NCBI RefSeq assembly: GCF_003400205.1 | Contig: NZ_QUQV01000004.1 | Coordinates: 1 to 64,000 of the forward strand | DNA: 64,000 nt | DNA from: Bacillus sp. HNG | GTDB taxonomy: Bacteria; Bacillota; Bacilli; Bacillales; Bacillaceae_L | Direction of reading: 5' to 3' | Part shown: positions 36,879-45,895 of the stretch, in pieces | Numbering within the stretch: the stretch's first letter is position 1 | Layout: each line of letters starts with the position of its first letter | The notes under the pieces: generated by a model | What the model saw: only the letters and a program-made list of their open reading frames with translations | Databases searched by the model: none | Told to the model about the DNA's origin: nothing | Translations under genes and position numbers: made by a program

Positions 36879-38540
36879 ATGAAGCAGGTATGGTGGAAGG
36901 AAGCTGTCGCCTATCAGATCTATCCAAGAAGCTTTATGGATTCGAATGGTGATGGAATCGGTGACTTACAAGGGATTATTTCAAAACTAGATTATGTAAA
37001 AGACCTTGGCATTGATGTTATTTGGATTTGTCCTGTTTATAAATCGCCAAATGACGATAATGGATATGATATTAGTGATTATCAGGACATAATGGCGGAC
37101 TTTGGAAATATGGCCGATTTTGATGAGCTTCTCGAGGAAACTCATAAGCGTGGAATGAAGTTAATAATTGACTTGGTGATTAACCACACAAGTGATGAAC
37201 ATCCTTGGTTTATTGAATCTCGTTCTTCAAAGGATAATCCAAAGCGTGATTGGTATATTTGGAGTGACGGTAAAGACGGGAAGGAACCAAATAACTGGGA
37301 AAGCATTTTTAGTGGACCAGCTTGGGAATTTGACGAGAAAACTGGGCAATACTACATGCATATTTTCTCAACAAAGCAACCTGATTTAAACTGGGAAAAC
37401 AAAAAGGTTCGTCATGAGTTATACAGCATGATCAACTGGTGGCTTGATAAAGGGATTGACGGATTCCGAGTGGATGCCATCAGCCATATTAAAAAAGTTC
37501 CTGGTTTCCCAGATATGCCAAATCCAAAAGGTTTAAAATATGTTCCGTCCTATGATGGTCATATGAACCGCCCGGGTATCCAAGAATTTTTACAGGAATT
37601 AAAAGAAGAAACCTTTGCGAAATATGACATTATGACCGTTGGGGAAGCAAATGGTGTAAGTGCAGATGACGCGGACGAATGGGTCGATGAGAAGCAAGGT
37701 AAATTTAATATGGTCTTCCAGTTTGAGCACCTAGGCCTTTGGGATGTGGAAAAGAGAGAACTGGATGTCGTTAGTCTAAAAAAGGTTCTTACAAGATGGC
37801 AAAAAGGACTTGAAAACAAAGGCTGGAATGCATTGTTTATTGAAAACCACGATCAACCTCGTGTCGTTTCAACATGGGGAAATGACCAGGAATTTTGGAA
37901 GCAAAGCGCAACAGCTCTTGGTACAATGTATTTCTTTATGCAAGGAACTCCGTTCATCTATCAAGGTCAAGAAATTGGGATGACAAATGTTCAATTCCAG
38001 ACAATTGACGAGTATAACGATGTCGCAACGAAAAACCTGTATCGGGAAAAGCGCAGTGAAGGCGTTTCGCACGATGAAATTATGAAGGGAATCTGGGCGA
38101 CAAGTCGTGATAACTCACGTACGCCTATGCAATGGTCGAGTGATCTAAATGCTGGCTTTACTACGGGCAAACCGTGGATGGGTGTAAACCCAAATTTTGT
38201 TGAAATCAATGTGGAAAAGCAGTTGGCTGATAACGATTCAGTCATACATTTTTATAAAAAAATGATTGCACTCAAAAAGAGTAACAAGGTGTTCACTTAC
38301 GGTGTGTATGATTTATTGTTAGAGGAAGATCCACAACTGTATGTGTACACACGAACACTTGGTGACGAGAAAGTGATTGTGGTAACGAATCTATCCTCTG
38401 AAAGTGCGGGTTGTCGAGTGCCTGAGGGTGAGTTTACGTACGATGGGCTAATGCTAGCTAATTATCCTGTTGAGACCCATGAGGCAACTGATTTGATTGA
38501 ATTAAGACCGTATGAGGCGCGAGTGTATCGATTAGCGTGA
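36879..38540 (+). CDS. GH13 alpha-glucosidase, second paralogue
   Basis: A 553-residue GH13 enzyme clearly paralogous to its upstream neighbour. Conserved regions are DLVINHTSDEH, GFRVDAISHIKK, VGEANG and ENHDQPR. Here the residue after the nucleophile Asp is Ala instead of Val, the state reported for alpha-1,4-preferring members. The pair may divide alpha-1,6 and alpha-1,4 oligosaccharides brought in by the upstream importer. A strong terminator follows. Confidence 0.9.
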   Translation: MKQVWWKEAVAYQIYPRSFMDSNGDGIGDLQGIISKLDYVKDLGIDVIWICPVYKSPNDDNGYDISDYQDIMADFGNMADFDELLEETHKRGMKLIIDLVINHTSDEHPWFIESRSSKDNPKRDWYIWSDGKDGKEPNNWESIFSGPAWEFDEKTGQYYMHIFSTKQPDLNWENKKVRHELYSMINWWLDKGIDGFRVDAISHIKKVPGFPDMPNPKGLKYVPSYDGHMNRPGIQEFLQELKEETFAKYDIMTVGEANGVSADDADEWVDEKQGKFNMVFQFEHLGLWDVEKRELDVVSLKKVLTRWQKGLENKGWNALFIENHDQPRVVSTWGNDQEFWKQSATALGTMYFFMQGTPFIYQGQEIGMTNVQFQTIDEYNDVATKNLYREKRSEGVSHDEIMKGIWATSRDNSRTPMQWSSDLNAGFTTGKPWMGVNPNFVEINVEKQLADNDSVIHFYKKMIALKKSNKVFTYGVYDLLLEEDPQLYVYTRTLGDEKVIVVTNLSSESAGCRVPEGEFTYDGLMLANYPVETHEATDLIELRPYEARVYRLA

Positions 38541-38546
38541 TTTTAG

Positions 38547-38577
38547 ACCCCTATGTTTAGTGACATAGGGGTTTTTT
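38547..38577. terminator. Terminator between convergent sugar clusters
   Basis: ACCCCTATGT / ACATAGGGGT stem followed by six T, after the second alpha-glucosidase gene. Confidence 0.92.
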
Positions 38578-38590
38578 GTTATGGGCTAAG

Positions 38591-39412
38591 CTACCCCTTC
38601 ACAGAACCTGCAAGAAGGCCACGGACAAAGTATTTGCCGAGGAAGATATAGACCAGCAAGGTGGGAAGAGCTGCAAGTAAGGCTCCTGCCATTTGCACGT
38701 TCCATTGGACAATCTGACTGCCTGATAAGTTTTGTAAGGCGACCATGATAGGTTGTTGGTCTGATGTTGTAATCGTAACCGCAAATAAGAACTCATTCCA
38801 AATATTTGTGAATTGCCAGATGGCAACAACAACAAAACCAGAAATAGAAAGAGGTACCATAATATATCTAAAAATTCGCAGGAATCCGGCTCCGTCTATT
38901 TTTGCTGATTCAATCATTTCATCAGGAATATTGGCGTAAAAGTTTCTAAACATGAGTGTGGTAATCGGAATCCCATACACCACATGGACAAAAATAAGTC
39001 CTGTAATTGAGTTATAAAGTCCGACTTCTCGTAAAAATTGAATCATTGGAATTAAAATGCTTTGATACGGGATAAACATCCCGAATAAAATCAACGTAAA
39101 TAACGTATTAGCGCCTTTAAAATGCCATTTCGATAGTACATAACCGTTCAATGCGCCTAATAAGGCAGACAACAAAGTTGCAGGTATTACTAAATAAATA
39201 GAATTAAGGAAATTTGGGACAAGCTTTTCAAATGCGAGCTGATAGCTGCTAAAGTCAAGTGTGGCAGGTAATTTCCACATCTCACTTAATGAAATTTGAT
39301 CAAGTGGCTTTAGGCTTGTCACGATTATCACGTAAATGGGCATTAAATAAAAAAGGCTGAGGCCAATTAGCACCAGGTAAAGCAATGGCCGAGTGATTGT
39401 TTTTATGGTCAT
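38591..39412 (-). CDS. Glucose-type ABC importer permease (MalG type)
   Basis: A 273-residue CUT1 permease with six predicted helices and an EAA loop [19 protein letters not shown] near residue 165. It overlaps the upstream permease gene by four bases. It belongs with the binding protein at 40581-41852. No ATPase is encoded beside it. Confidence 0.88.
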   Translation of the reverse strand: MTIKTITRPLLYLVLIGLSLFYLMPIYVIIVTSLKPLDQISLSEMWKLPATLDFSSYQLAFEKLVPNFLNSIYLVIPATLLSALLGALNGYVLSKWHFKGANTLFTLILFGMFIPYQSILIPMIQFLREVGLYNSITGLIFVHVVYGIPITTLMFRNFYANIPDEMIESAKIDGAGFLRIFRYIMVPLSISGFVVVAIWQFTNIWNEFLFAVTITTSDQQPIMVALQNLSGSQIVQWNVQMAGALLAALPTLLVYIFLGKYFVRGLLAGSVKG

Positions 39413-40389
39413 GATGCTTCACCCTTTCTACTTGAAATCAAATAAGGAACAATAAAAATAGCAACAGAGACGAGCATGATAATCGCAATAGCGGCCCCGT
39501 TTGCATAATAATTACCACGGAATGTTGTTTCAAACATGTATACTCCCGGAACGTCCGTTACAAAGTTAGCCCCTGGACCCGTCATCGCATAGATTAAATC
39601 AAATATTTTAAGAGAGATATGTGCCATGATAATGACGACACTCACCGTAATTGGACGTAGGATGGGGAGGATGATCTTTGTGTAAATTTGAAATTCCTTT
39701 GCCCCGTCCATGCGAGCAGCTTCTCTCACTTCTTCAGGTATTCCGCGGAGCCCCGCAAGATACATCGCAAGTGAGAATCCCGTCATTTGCCAGACGGCGG
39801 CAATGATGACAGCGATGATTGCGAATGGAATTCCAAACTCAATTTTTCCCCAATTAAATCCAAATAAGATCTCAGTATTGGTATACCACTTTGAATCTAG
39901 CCCAATTTTTTCTAAAAATAGGTTGACCCCTGTGGAGGGATTTAACAGCCATTGCCAGACTACCCCTGTTACAACAAAGGATAAGGCCATTGGGAAAAAG
40001 AAAATGTTTCGGAAGATGGACTCCCCTTTTAAAAAACTTTGGTCTAGTAATATGGCTAAAAGCTGGCCGATTACGATCACTACCCCGATAAACAAAACGG
40101 TAAAGACCAGAGTATTTCGCAAATCAGCTTGGAAACGGAAGTCGCCAAATAAGTAAAGATAGTTTTTCAGGCCGGCAAACGACATATCAGGAACAAGTGA
40201 ATTCCAATTACTAAGAGAAACGTATCCAGTCCATCCGATAAATCCGTAAACAAAAATGGTAATTAACAGAATAGAAGGTAAAAGGAAGGCGATGGCCAGT
40301 AATTGATCTTTATTGAATACACGTTTCTTTTTAGGAAGGATTTCTGCTTGTTTTTGAGTGGATTTATTCGACTGTTTTGCTAGTTCCAT
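39409..40389 (-). CDS. Glucose-type ABC importer permease (MalF type)
   Basis: A 326-residue permease with a hydrophilic N-terminal extension of about 28 residues, six membrane helices and the EAA loop [18 protein letters not shown] near residue 222. AGGAGG precedes the ATG. It is separated from the upstream binding-protein gene by a terminator and a long inverted repeat, probably lowering its expression relative to the binding protein. Confidence 0.88.
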   Translation of the reverse strand: MELAKQSNKSTQKQAEILPKKKRVFNKDQLLAIAFLLPSILLITIFVYGFIGWTGYVSLSNWNSLVPDMSFAGLKNYLYLFGDFRFQADLRNTLVFTVLFIGVVIVIGQLLAILLDQSFLKGESIFRNIFFFPMALSFVVTGVVWQWLLNPSTGVNLFLEKIGLDSKWYTNTEILFGFNWGKIEFGIPFAIIAVIIAAVWQMTGFSLAMYLAGLRGIPEEVREAARMDGAKEFQIYTKIILPILRPITVSVVIIMAHISLKIFDLIYAMTGPGANFVTDVPGVYMFETTFRGNYYANGAAIAIIMLVSVAIFIVPYLISSRKGEAS

Positions 40390-40420
40390 AGATAATCCTC
40401 CTCTTTATAGTAAGATAATT

Positions 40421-40533
40421 GTTCAAAAAGTTGATGAATCAGAAGCAAGAAAATCAAGGAACTCGCGACTCGAGGACCGGAGAGACCGAGTGACGCAGAG
40501 ATTCGAAGCTTATCATTTGATGACTTTTTGAAC
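40421..40533. repeat. Long-range inverted repeat (GTTCAAAAAGT / ACTTTTTGAAC)
   Basis: 11-bp perfect arms 40421-40431 and 40523-40533 enclose a GC-rich centre between the binding-protein and permease genes. This could be an RNA-processing structure or a small dispersed repeat. Confidence 0.65.
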
Positions 40534-40546
40534 TTCCTTTAAAAAG

Positions 40547-40573
40547 AAGGGGTGAGAGAGCTCTCATCCCCTT
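40547..40573 (-). terminator. Partial terminator after the glucose-binding protein gene
   Basis: AAGGGG-TGAGAG / CTCTCA-CCCCTT stem (one bulge) followed on the minus strand by CTTTTTAAA, eight bases after the stop codon. Confidence 0.75.
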
Positions 40574-40580
40574 CATCATG

Positions 40581-41852
40581 TTATTTCAATTCCGCAGCAG
40601 CTGAAGTAAGTGAATCCGTAAATTGGTTGACATCGAGCTGTGTAACGAAGATGTTAACAGCTTGGTTTACCTTTGTTAGGAAACCTTCTGCAGCAGCAGA
40701 GCCGTGTGCTAGGCTTGGTGCTAGCTTCGCAGATTTGAAATCTTCAATTGTATCTTTTCCGTATTGGTCGTATTTGGAAACGTCAGCATCTACACGTGCA
40801 GGGATAGATCCCTTTAGCGGGTTGAATTCATCCTGACCTTCAGTTGAACCTAATACAGATAAGAATTTCTTCACGTCTTCAGCATTTGAAAGCCCTTTTG
40901 GTAATCCAAATGTATCTGTAATAACCATGAACATACCATCCGTTTCAGGAGTTGGGATATAGCCAAAGTCCTCATTGACTACTAGTTTTAGGTCATTAAC
41001 GAAATAACCCTTCGCCCAGTCACCCATGACGTTCATAGCAGCTTCGCCATTAGCTACTAACTGAGAAGCATCCTGCCAGTTACGAGAGGCATGGTCTTCA
41101 TTAATATATCCAAGCATCTTCTTGAAAATTTCGGTAGCTTTAACAACCTTTGCATCATCGAAGGCTATTTCCCCTGTCCATAACTTCCCATAACCCTCTG
41201 TACCAAGAACCCCTAATAGAACTGTTTCATAGAGGTGGGTAGCCGTCCAAGGCTCTTTATCGCCTAATGCTAATGGTGTAATTCCTTTTGCTTTTAACGC
41301 ATCCGCAACCTCGAAGAATTCATCAAAAGTAGTTGGTGCCTCAAGACCATTCTCTTCAAACACATGCTTGTTGTACCAGAGTACGTTTCCACGATGAATG
41401 TTCACTGGGACTGAGTAGATATTACCGTCTTTACTAACCATATCAATTAAGTCTTGTGGGAATTTGTCATTCCATCCTTCAGCTTCATAAAGGTCGTTTA
41501 ATGGTTCCATTTTTCCAGCGGCAACCCAACCTTCGTTAAGCTCAGCTCCACCATGAACCTGGAATGTAGCCGGTGGATCATCCCCTTGCATCCGGCTAGC
41601 AAGAACAGCCTTTGCGTTTGTTCCAGCCCCACCTGCAACAGCGGCATTTTCAATCGGCACATCTGGATATTTTTCTTCAAACAAAGCAATTAAAGCTTTT
41701 AATCCATCTTCCTCACCAGCACCTGTCCACCAGCTGAAGATATCTAACTTTGCTTTGTCTCCATCCTTTTCCTTTGAACCGGGTTCGGAGCTGCATGCAG
41801 TCATTGCAAAAACAAATACAAACAAAAGTGACAAAAGAAAACCTTTTTTCAT
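40581..41852 (-). CDS. Glucose-type ABC binding lipoprotein (GtsA/TtGBP-like)
   Basis: A 423-residue family 1 binding protein with a lipoprotein signal (lipobox MTAC near residue 20). The segments DIFSWWTGAGEEDGLKALI, GGAGTNAKAVLASRM, FQVHGGAELNEGW, SVPVNIHRGNVLWYN and NPLKGSIPARVD closely follow the glucose-binding protein family of Thermus thermophilus (TtGBP) and Pseudomonas GtsA, so glucose or a related hexose is the probable ligand. A perfect cre box sits 24 bases before the start codon, indicating CcpA repression. A sensor system upstream on the same strand may induce it. Confidence 0.85.
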   Translation of the reverse strand: MKKGFLLSLLFVFVFAMTACSSEPGSKEKDGDKAKLDIFSWWTGAGEEDGLKALIALFEEKYPDVPIENAAVAGGAGTNAKAVLASRMQGDDPPATFQVHGGAELNEGWVAAGKMEPLNDLYEAEGWNDKFPQDLIDMVSKDGNIYSVPVNIHRGNVLWYNKHVFEENGLEAPTTFDEFFEVADALKAKGITPLALGDKEPWTATHLYETVLLGVLGTEGYGKLWTGEIAFDDAKVVKATEIFKKMLGYINEDHASRNWQDASQLVANGEAAMNVMGDWAKGYFVNDLKLVVNEDFGYIPTPETDGMFMVITDTFGLPKGLSNAEDVKKFLSVLGSTEGQDEFNPLKGSIPARVDADVSKYDQYGKDTIEDFKSAKLAPSLAHGSAAAEGFLTKVNQAVNIFVTQLDVNQFTDSLTSAAAELK

Positions 41853-41875
41853 ACGAATATCCCCCTTGTTTTTAT

Positions 41876-41889
41876 TGGAAGCGTTAACA
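41876..41889. promoter_or_regulatory. cre box of the glucose-type importer
   Basis: TGGAAGCGTTAACA matches the CcpA consensus TGNAANCGNTNNCA at all fixed positions, between promoter region and start codon. Confidence 0.85.
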
Positions 41890-41973
41890 ATTTAAATGTA
41901 ACATGGATAAGAGGGAGGGAGAGAAACTACAATCTGTACTTTCTTGCGAATACCTTCACTTTTTTGTGGTGGT

Positions 41974-42215
41974 AGGAAAGAGCAAGGCGCCCTTTTAGCG
42001 GAACATCGACTAACAACCACTACGGCTTGTGACGAACGTCAATGCCAGCACTTCCTCGAAAATGCTATGCATTTTTTTCGTGCGATGATTATGCTGTCGC
42101 AGACTTTCTTGTCCTGTGCAAGTCCAAGCATAAGACCAGCGCTGACAGAAGGTGTATTTTACCTTCTGAAGCGATTGGCTTAGACCATAAAGCTGATGGC
42201 GCCTGGAGCTAGACA
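41974..42215 (-). repeat. Dispersed structured repeat, copy B (long form, inverted)
   Basis: On the minus strand it starts TGTCTAGCTCCAGGCGCC and ends GGGCGCCTTGCTC. It matches copy A (33988-34110) over the first about 85 bases and the last about 15, but has about 120 extra bases between. Together the copies bracket malR through the glucose importer in inverted orientation. Confidence 0.8.
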
Positions 42216-42255
42216 ACTATAAACTCTTTGATCAAAAAAACAGCCTATCTCAAAC

Positions 42256-42471
42256 TGATTTCAGAGTGTAGACAAAGTCAGCACTGACTTTGTCTACACG
42301 ATTTTTTCAGGATATCTAGTAATACATTACTTTCCTCAGACTGACTTGAAAACGCTTGTCAGACAAGGCGTGCAGCCGATCGAAGACGCGAATAGAAGTT
42401 GCCTTCATGAGCGGACGAGAGAGGCAAGCAACGCAGTATGCGAGCGTTTGTCAACAGTCTGAAATCAGCTT
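42256..42471. mobile_element. MITE-like element with inverted ends
   Basis: The ends CTGATTTCAGAGTGTAGAC (left) and the reverse complement of the right end, CTGATTTCAGACTGTTGAC, match at 17 of 19 bases and enclose about 215 bases without a gene. A 15-bp perfect hairpin (42266-42299, GTGTAGACAAAGTCA arms) forms the left part. No transposase or verified target duplication is visible. Confidence 0.45.
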
Positions 42472-42487
42472 ATCTCAAGCTGATTTC
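42461..42487 (-). terminator. Hairpin after the response regulator gene
   Basis: GAAATCAGCTT-ATCTC-AAGCTGATTTC perfect 11-bp stem seven bases beyond the stop codon; no T tract, so termination may need the second hairpin at 42266-42299. Confidence 0.55.
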
Positions 42488-42493
42488 GTAAGG

Positions 42494-43327
42494 TTATTTT
42501 AATGTGATGCTTCGATATTCTGATGGTGACATACCGGTATATTTTTTAAAAACCCTGCTAAAATAATTGGGGTCCTTATAGCCAACGGAATAACAGATTT
42601 CTTTTAAGCTTTTACTAGGGTCATCCATTTCCTTTTTCGCATGATCAACTCTCACAGTTGTGAGGTAGTCAATGAAGGTAACTCCAATTTTTTCTTTAAA
42701 AAGCTTACTAAAATGATACGGACTTAGTTCCACATATTCCGCTACTTCCTCGAGTGTTAGAGATTCATAGTAGCGCAAATCAATATATTTTTTGGCCTTT
42801 GACAATAACCCGTGGAGTTGATTGTTTTTCCATAGTTCGGTTGAATGGGGATGATCCTCATTGATTGATGTGATTCCTTCCTTTTGGGCGAGGACCAGTA
42901 ATTCCTTCATTCGATTTTTAAGCTCGGTTTGCGCATTGGCCTGTCTTCTTTCCTGCACAATCTCCGCTTTCACTCTATCAATGGCAGCTAAGATATCAGC
43001 TTTACGACTTGGCTTTAAAATGTATTCCTTCACACCTTGCTGCATCACTTCTTTTGCATATTCAAACGTGTTAAATGCGGATACCATAATGAATTTAATG
43101 TCAGGATCTAATTGTTTAATTTGCTTAACCGCTTCAACTCCATCGATCCCGGGCATTTTGATATCCATAAGAATCAAGTCTGGCTTGAGCTGTGTAGCTT
43201 TCTCAATGGCTACTCTTCCGTTTGGAGCCTCACCGATGACTTCAACATCGGTACATTCGGTTTGAATGATTTTTGTAATCGCCTTCCGTTCAAATAATTC
43301 GTCATCAGCAATTATCACTTTAATCAT
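42494..43327 (-). CDS. YesN-type response regulator (REC + AraC HTH)
   Basis: A 277-residue response regulator. The receiver domain (about 1-120) has the acidic pair DDE near residue 8, phospho-acceptor Asp in LILMDIKMPG near 56 and the conserved Lys in ILKPS. A C-terminal AraC domain (about 175-275) has YFSRVFKKYTGMSPSEYR. It overlaps the histidine kinase gene by eight bases. Together with the kinase and the membrane-anchored binding protein it forms a probable sugar-sensing three-component system acting on the neighbouring importer. Confidence 0.9.
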   Translation of the reverse strand: MIKVIIADDELFERKAITKIIQTECTDVEVIGEAPNGRVAIEKATQLKPDLILMDIKMPGIDGVEAVKQIKQLDPDIKFIMVSAFNTFEYAKEVMQQGVKEYILKPSRKADILAAIDRVKAEIVQERRQANAQTELKNRMKELLVLAQKEGITSINEDHPHSTELWKNNQLHGLLSKAKKYIDLRYYESLTLEEVAEYVELSPYHFSKLFKEKIGVTFIDYLTTVRVDHAKKEMDDPSKSLKEICYSVGYKDPNYFSRVFKKYTGMSPSEYRSITLK

Positions 43328-44789
43328 GATCTGTCACCCCTTTTTGATCATAAGGAAGCAAAAGTCGAAATGTGGTTCCACTATCTTTTATTGATTCTAT
43401 TTCTACAACGTCCATTCGCTTATAAAATAACTGAAGTCTTTGGATGACATTTTTTATCCCAATTCCGGTTGAATGTCCGGTTGATTTTTCAAGAGGGACA
43501 CTATCGTCTTGCGAAGTTCCATCTGCTATTTGCCTAAGCTTAGTTAGTGTGTTTTTATCCATCCCTGCTCCATTGTCTGTAATCTCTACACATATTCGAT
43601 CAGACACCCGAAACACATGTAGCTTGATGATGCCACCATCCTCCATCGATTCAATCCCATGAATAAATGCATTTTCGATGATGGGCTGGAGGGATAGCGA
43701 TGGTATTTCGACGTTTAAGCAATCCGGGTCAACCTCCATTTTAAAATCAATCCGTTCGCCAAAGCGGGTACGTTGGATATAGAAATACTCTTTAACAATT
43801 TTGACTTCGTTTAAGAGAGTCGAAGATTTATGTAAGTCTCCCAAATTATAGCGAAGCAGTGCAGCAATTGCTTCGATTAACCGAGAGGTGTTTTGAGCCT
43901 CTTCCAAGTAAGCCATCTTTGAAACAGTATTAAGCGTATTAAACAGGAAGTGTGGGTTGATCTGGTTTTGTAGGCTTTTTAATTCCAATTCCTTCAGTAG
44001 CTTATCAAGCTCTGATTGTTCCTTGATCTCACTTACCAATTGACGAATATTAAGCCTCATTTGATTAAATGTGTTCGTTAATAATTTTAACTCATCATTG
44101 GTTGTTACCTTGAGTTCATCACCGGAAAAGTTACCTTCTGAAATTTCAGTGGCTGCCTTGGATAATTGACGAATTGGTTTTGTAATTCCGCCTGATAGCC
44201 ACATGGCTAGAAGCAAACTTAATAGAAATGTTGAACTAAACAAGGACATCCCCATTAAATTAAAATAGCGGTTCTGCTTTTCGATTTCTTCATAAAATAA
44301 TTGATAATCGGTTAGTTCGTTATTAACTAATGACAACGTTGTCTCTTGAATAAAACCTGCAAATTTCGTTGCTTCATTTAGGTGTGTGGAGTATCGATTT
44401 ATTTCTTTGTTCTGGAACATGCCAATCGTTAGATCAGTGGCTTCAATATAACTACTAATGATATTTTTATAATTCGATAGAGTAATCGCGTTATTTTCAT
44501 TCGAAAGCTCATTGGTCAACTGCCCCTGATAGGTTAAAAGCTTCTTTCTGGCGCGAAAATAGTCTTTGAGGAAGGTATCTTCCTCTTCGACGATATAGGA
44601 TTGCATTTTTTCATGGACGAGATTAACCTGCTGTGAAATATCATTTAATAACAGAAACTTTTCAAAGCTATCATCATATTCAGAAACGATTTTTTCACTG
44701 CTTTTATAAAACAAAAAGGCAACCGCATTCAAAATAATAAAGACAATCATAAAATAAAGAAGTAATTTCGTACGGATTCGAATAATCAT
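43320..44789 (-). CDS. YesM-type sensor histidine kinase
   Basis: A 489-residue kinase with two membrane helices (about 8-28 and 180-200) flanking an extracellular helical domain, a HAMP domain (about 200-255, ending in a predicted coiled coil), the His_kinase motif HFLFNTLNTVSKMAY (phospho-accepting His) and an HATPase domain with ENAFIHGIE and DNGAGM. It overlaps both neighbours (four bases with the sensor, eight with the regulator), so all three are made together. Confidence 0.92.
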   Translation of the reverse strand: MIIRIRTKLLLYFMIVFIILNAVAFLFYKSSEKIVSEYDDSFEKFLLLNDISQQVNLVHEKMQSYIVEEEDTFLKDYFRARKKLLTYQGQLTNELSNENNAITLSNYKNIISSYIEATDLTIGMFQNKEINRYSTHLNEATKFAGFIQETTLSLVNNELTDYQLFYEEIEKQNRYFNLMGMSLFSSTFLLSLLLAMWLSGGITKPIRQLSKAATEISEGNFSGDELKVTTNDELKLLTNTFNQMRLNIRQLVSEIKEQSELDKLLKELELKSLQNQINPHFLFNTLNTVSKMAYLEEAQNTSRLIEAIAALLRYNLGDLHKSSTLLNEVKIVKEYFYIQRTRFGERIDFKMEVDPDCLNVEIPSLSLQPIIENAFIHGIESMEDGGIIKLHVFRVSDRICVEITDNGAGMDKNTLTKLRQIADGTSQDDSVPLEKSTGHSTGIGIKNVIQRLQLFYKRMDVVEIESIKDSGTTFRLLLPYDQKGVTDHD

Positions 44790-45790
44790 GATGGATCCAT
44801 CCTTATGATACGCTTTGAATCAAGTGGCAGGTCTTCGGGCCGTATGACTCTAGTTTCTGTATGTACCGTATCCGGAACGTTTCGTCCCTCGATTAAGTCG
44901 ATCATCAATTGAACGGAACGATATCCCATTTGATAAGGCTCTTGCATGACGGTAGCGTCAATTGTGCCTTTTTTCATATAGTGAAGGGTATCTTCAATGG
45001 TATCAAATCCAATAATATAGATTTGATCTTGTTTCTGATAATGTTCAACAACCTGTGCGATTCCGATTCCATCTAAGGCGCTTGTTCCATAAAAAGCCGT
45101 GATCTCTGGATGTTCTTTAAGAATTTTGTTAGCGGCCTCCGCGGCTCGAACCCTAGTGATATTTGATTCTTCAATTGCAATAATTTGAATCCCTTCCTCA
45201 TTCTGAATCGCATCTTTAAAGCCTTGAACACGAAGTTGTTGATGAGAAGCGTAGAAATGTCCAGTGACAATCGCAACATTTGCTTTCCCACCTGTATCTT
45301 GAATAAGCGCCTGACCGGCAATAAAGCCCGAATAATAATTATCAGTACCAACATAGGAGTATCGCTTGCTTGTTGCTGCATCGGTATCAACGGTAATCAC
45401 AGGGATCCCCTTTTCAACGATCTGATTTATCAGTGGGGTAAATTGATCTTCTTGAAGACCTTGTGTTAAAATGCCGTCCACCCTTGACGCAGTGGCCATT
45501 TCCAGAGTCTTAAGATGCTCTTCTGTATTTGCTTGTTTAGGTCCGGTGTATTCAAGGACCACATTGAAATGCTGAGCAGCTACTTTTGCTCCATTTTCAA
45601 CAAGTCGCCAATAATCATTGTCTAGTTCTTGTGGAACAAGAACGAAATGATAACGAGGCGCTTCGCTTGTAGCTTTTGCAGCATTGTTCCCAAAATGGAA
45701 AATTTGATAGGCATAATAGCAAGTAAGTGAAAAAGTAATGAGAAATAATAACACCCCAATGCCGTATAGAAATTTAGAAAGGGCAGACAA
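44786..45790 (-). CDS. Membrane-anchored sugar-binding co-sensor protein
   Basis: A 334-residue periplasmic-binding-protein-fold (ribose/LacI-type) protein with one N-terminal uncleaved membrane helix (about residues 8-28) and no lipobox. Fold landmarks are DNDYWRLVENGAKVAAQ, DGILTQGLQ, GIPVITVDTD and IYIIGFDT. Such proteins encoded with YesM/LytS-type kinases (for example clostridial XylFII with LytS-YesN) present bound sugar to the kinase. The start is TTG, with GGAGGTG eight bases upstream. A near-cre box lies 20 bases upstream. The ligand is unknown; a glucose-related sugar is suggested by the adjacent importer. Confidence 0.82.
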   Translation of the reverse strand: MSALSKFLYGIGVLLFLITFSLTCYYAYQIFHFGNNAAKATSEAPRYHFVLVPQELDNDYWRLVENGAKVAAQHFNVVLEYTGPKQANTEEHLKTLEMATASRVDGILTQGLQEDQFTPLINQIVEKGIPVITVDTDAATSKRYSYVGTDNYYSGFIAGQALIQDTGGKANVAIVTGHFYASHQQLRVQGFKDAIQNEEGIQIIAIEESNITRVRAAEAANKILKEHPEITAFYGTSALDGIGIAQVVEHYQKQDQIYIIGFDTIEDTLHYMKKGTIDATVMQEPYQMGYRSVQLMIDLIEGRNVPDTVHTETRVIRPEDLPLDSKRIIRMDPS

Positions 45791-45809
45791 AGCGAATTCA
45801 CCTCCAGTT

Positions 45810-45823
45810 TGAAAGCGTTTGTA
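45810..45823. promoter_or_regulatory. Near-consensus cre box of the three-component system
   Basis: TGAAAGCGTTTGTA matches TGNAANCGNTNNCA at all fixed positions but one. It lies just upstream of the co-sensor ribosome site. Confidence 0.6.
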
Positions 45824-45860
45824 TATCCATTTTAGCGATAATTGGTTGGGGTGTAAAAGA

Positions 45861-45890
45861 AAAAACTGCCCATGTGTTTTTGGGCAGTTT
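45861..45890. terminator. Terminator after the small spore operon
   Basis: AACTGCCCA...TGGGCAGTT stem with T run on the minus strand, six bases past the stop of the 46-residue gene. Confidence 0.88.
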
Positions 45891-45895
45891 CAGAA

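Noticed and set aside
41944-42183. 79-codon plus-strand frame
   Set aside because: It lies within the dispersed repeat copy B and has no ribosome site or recognisable sequence.
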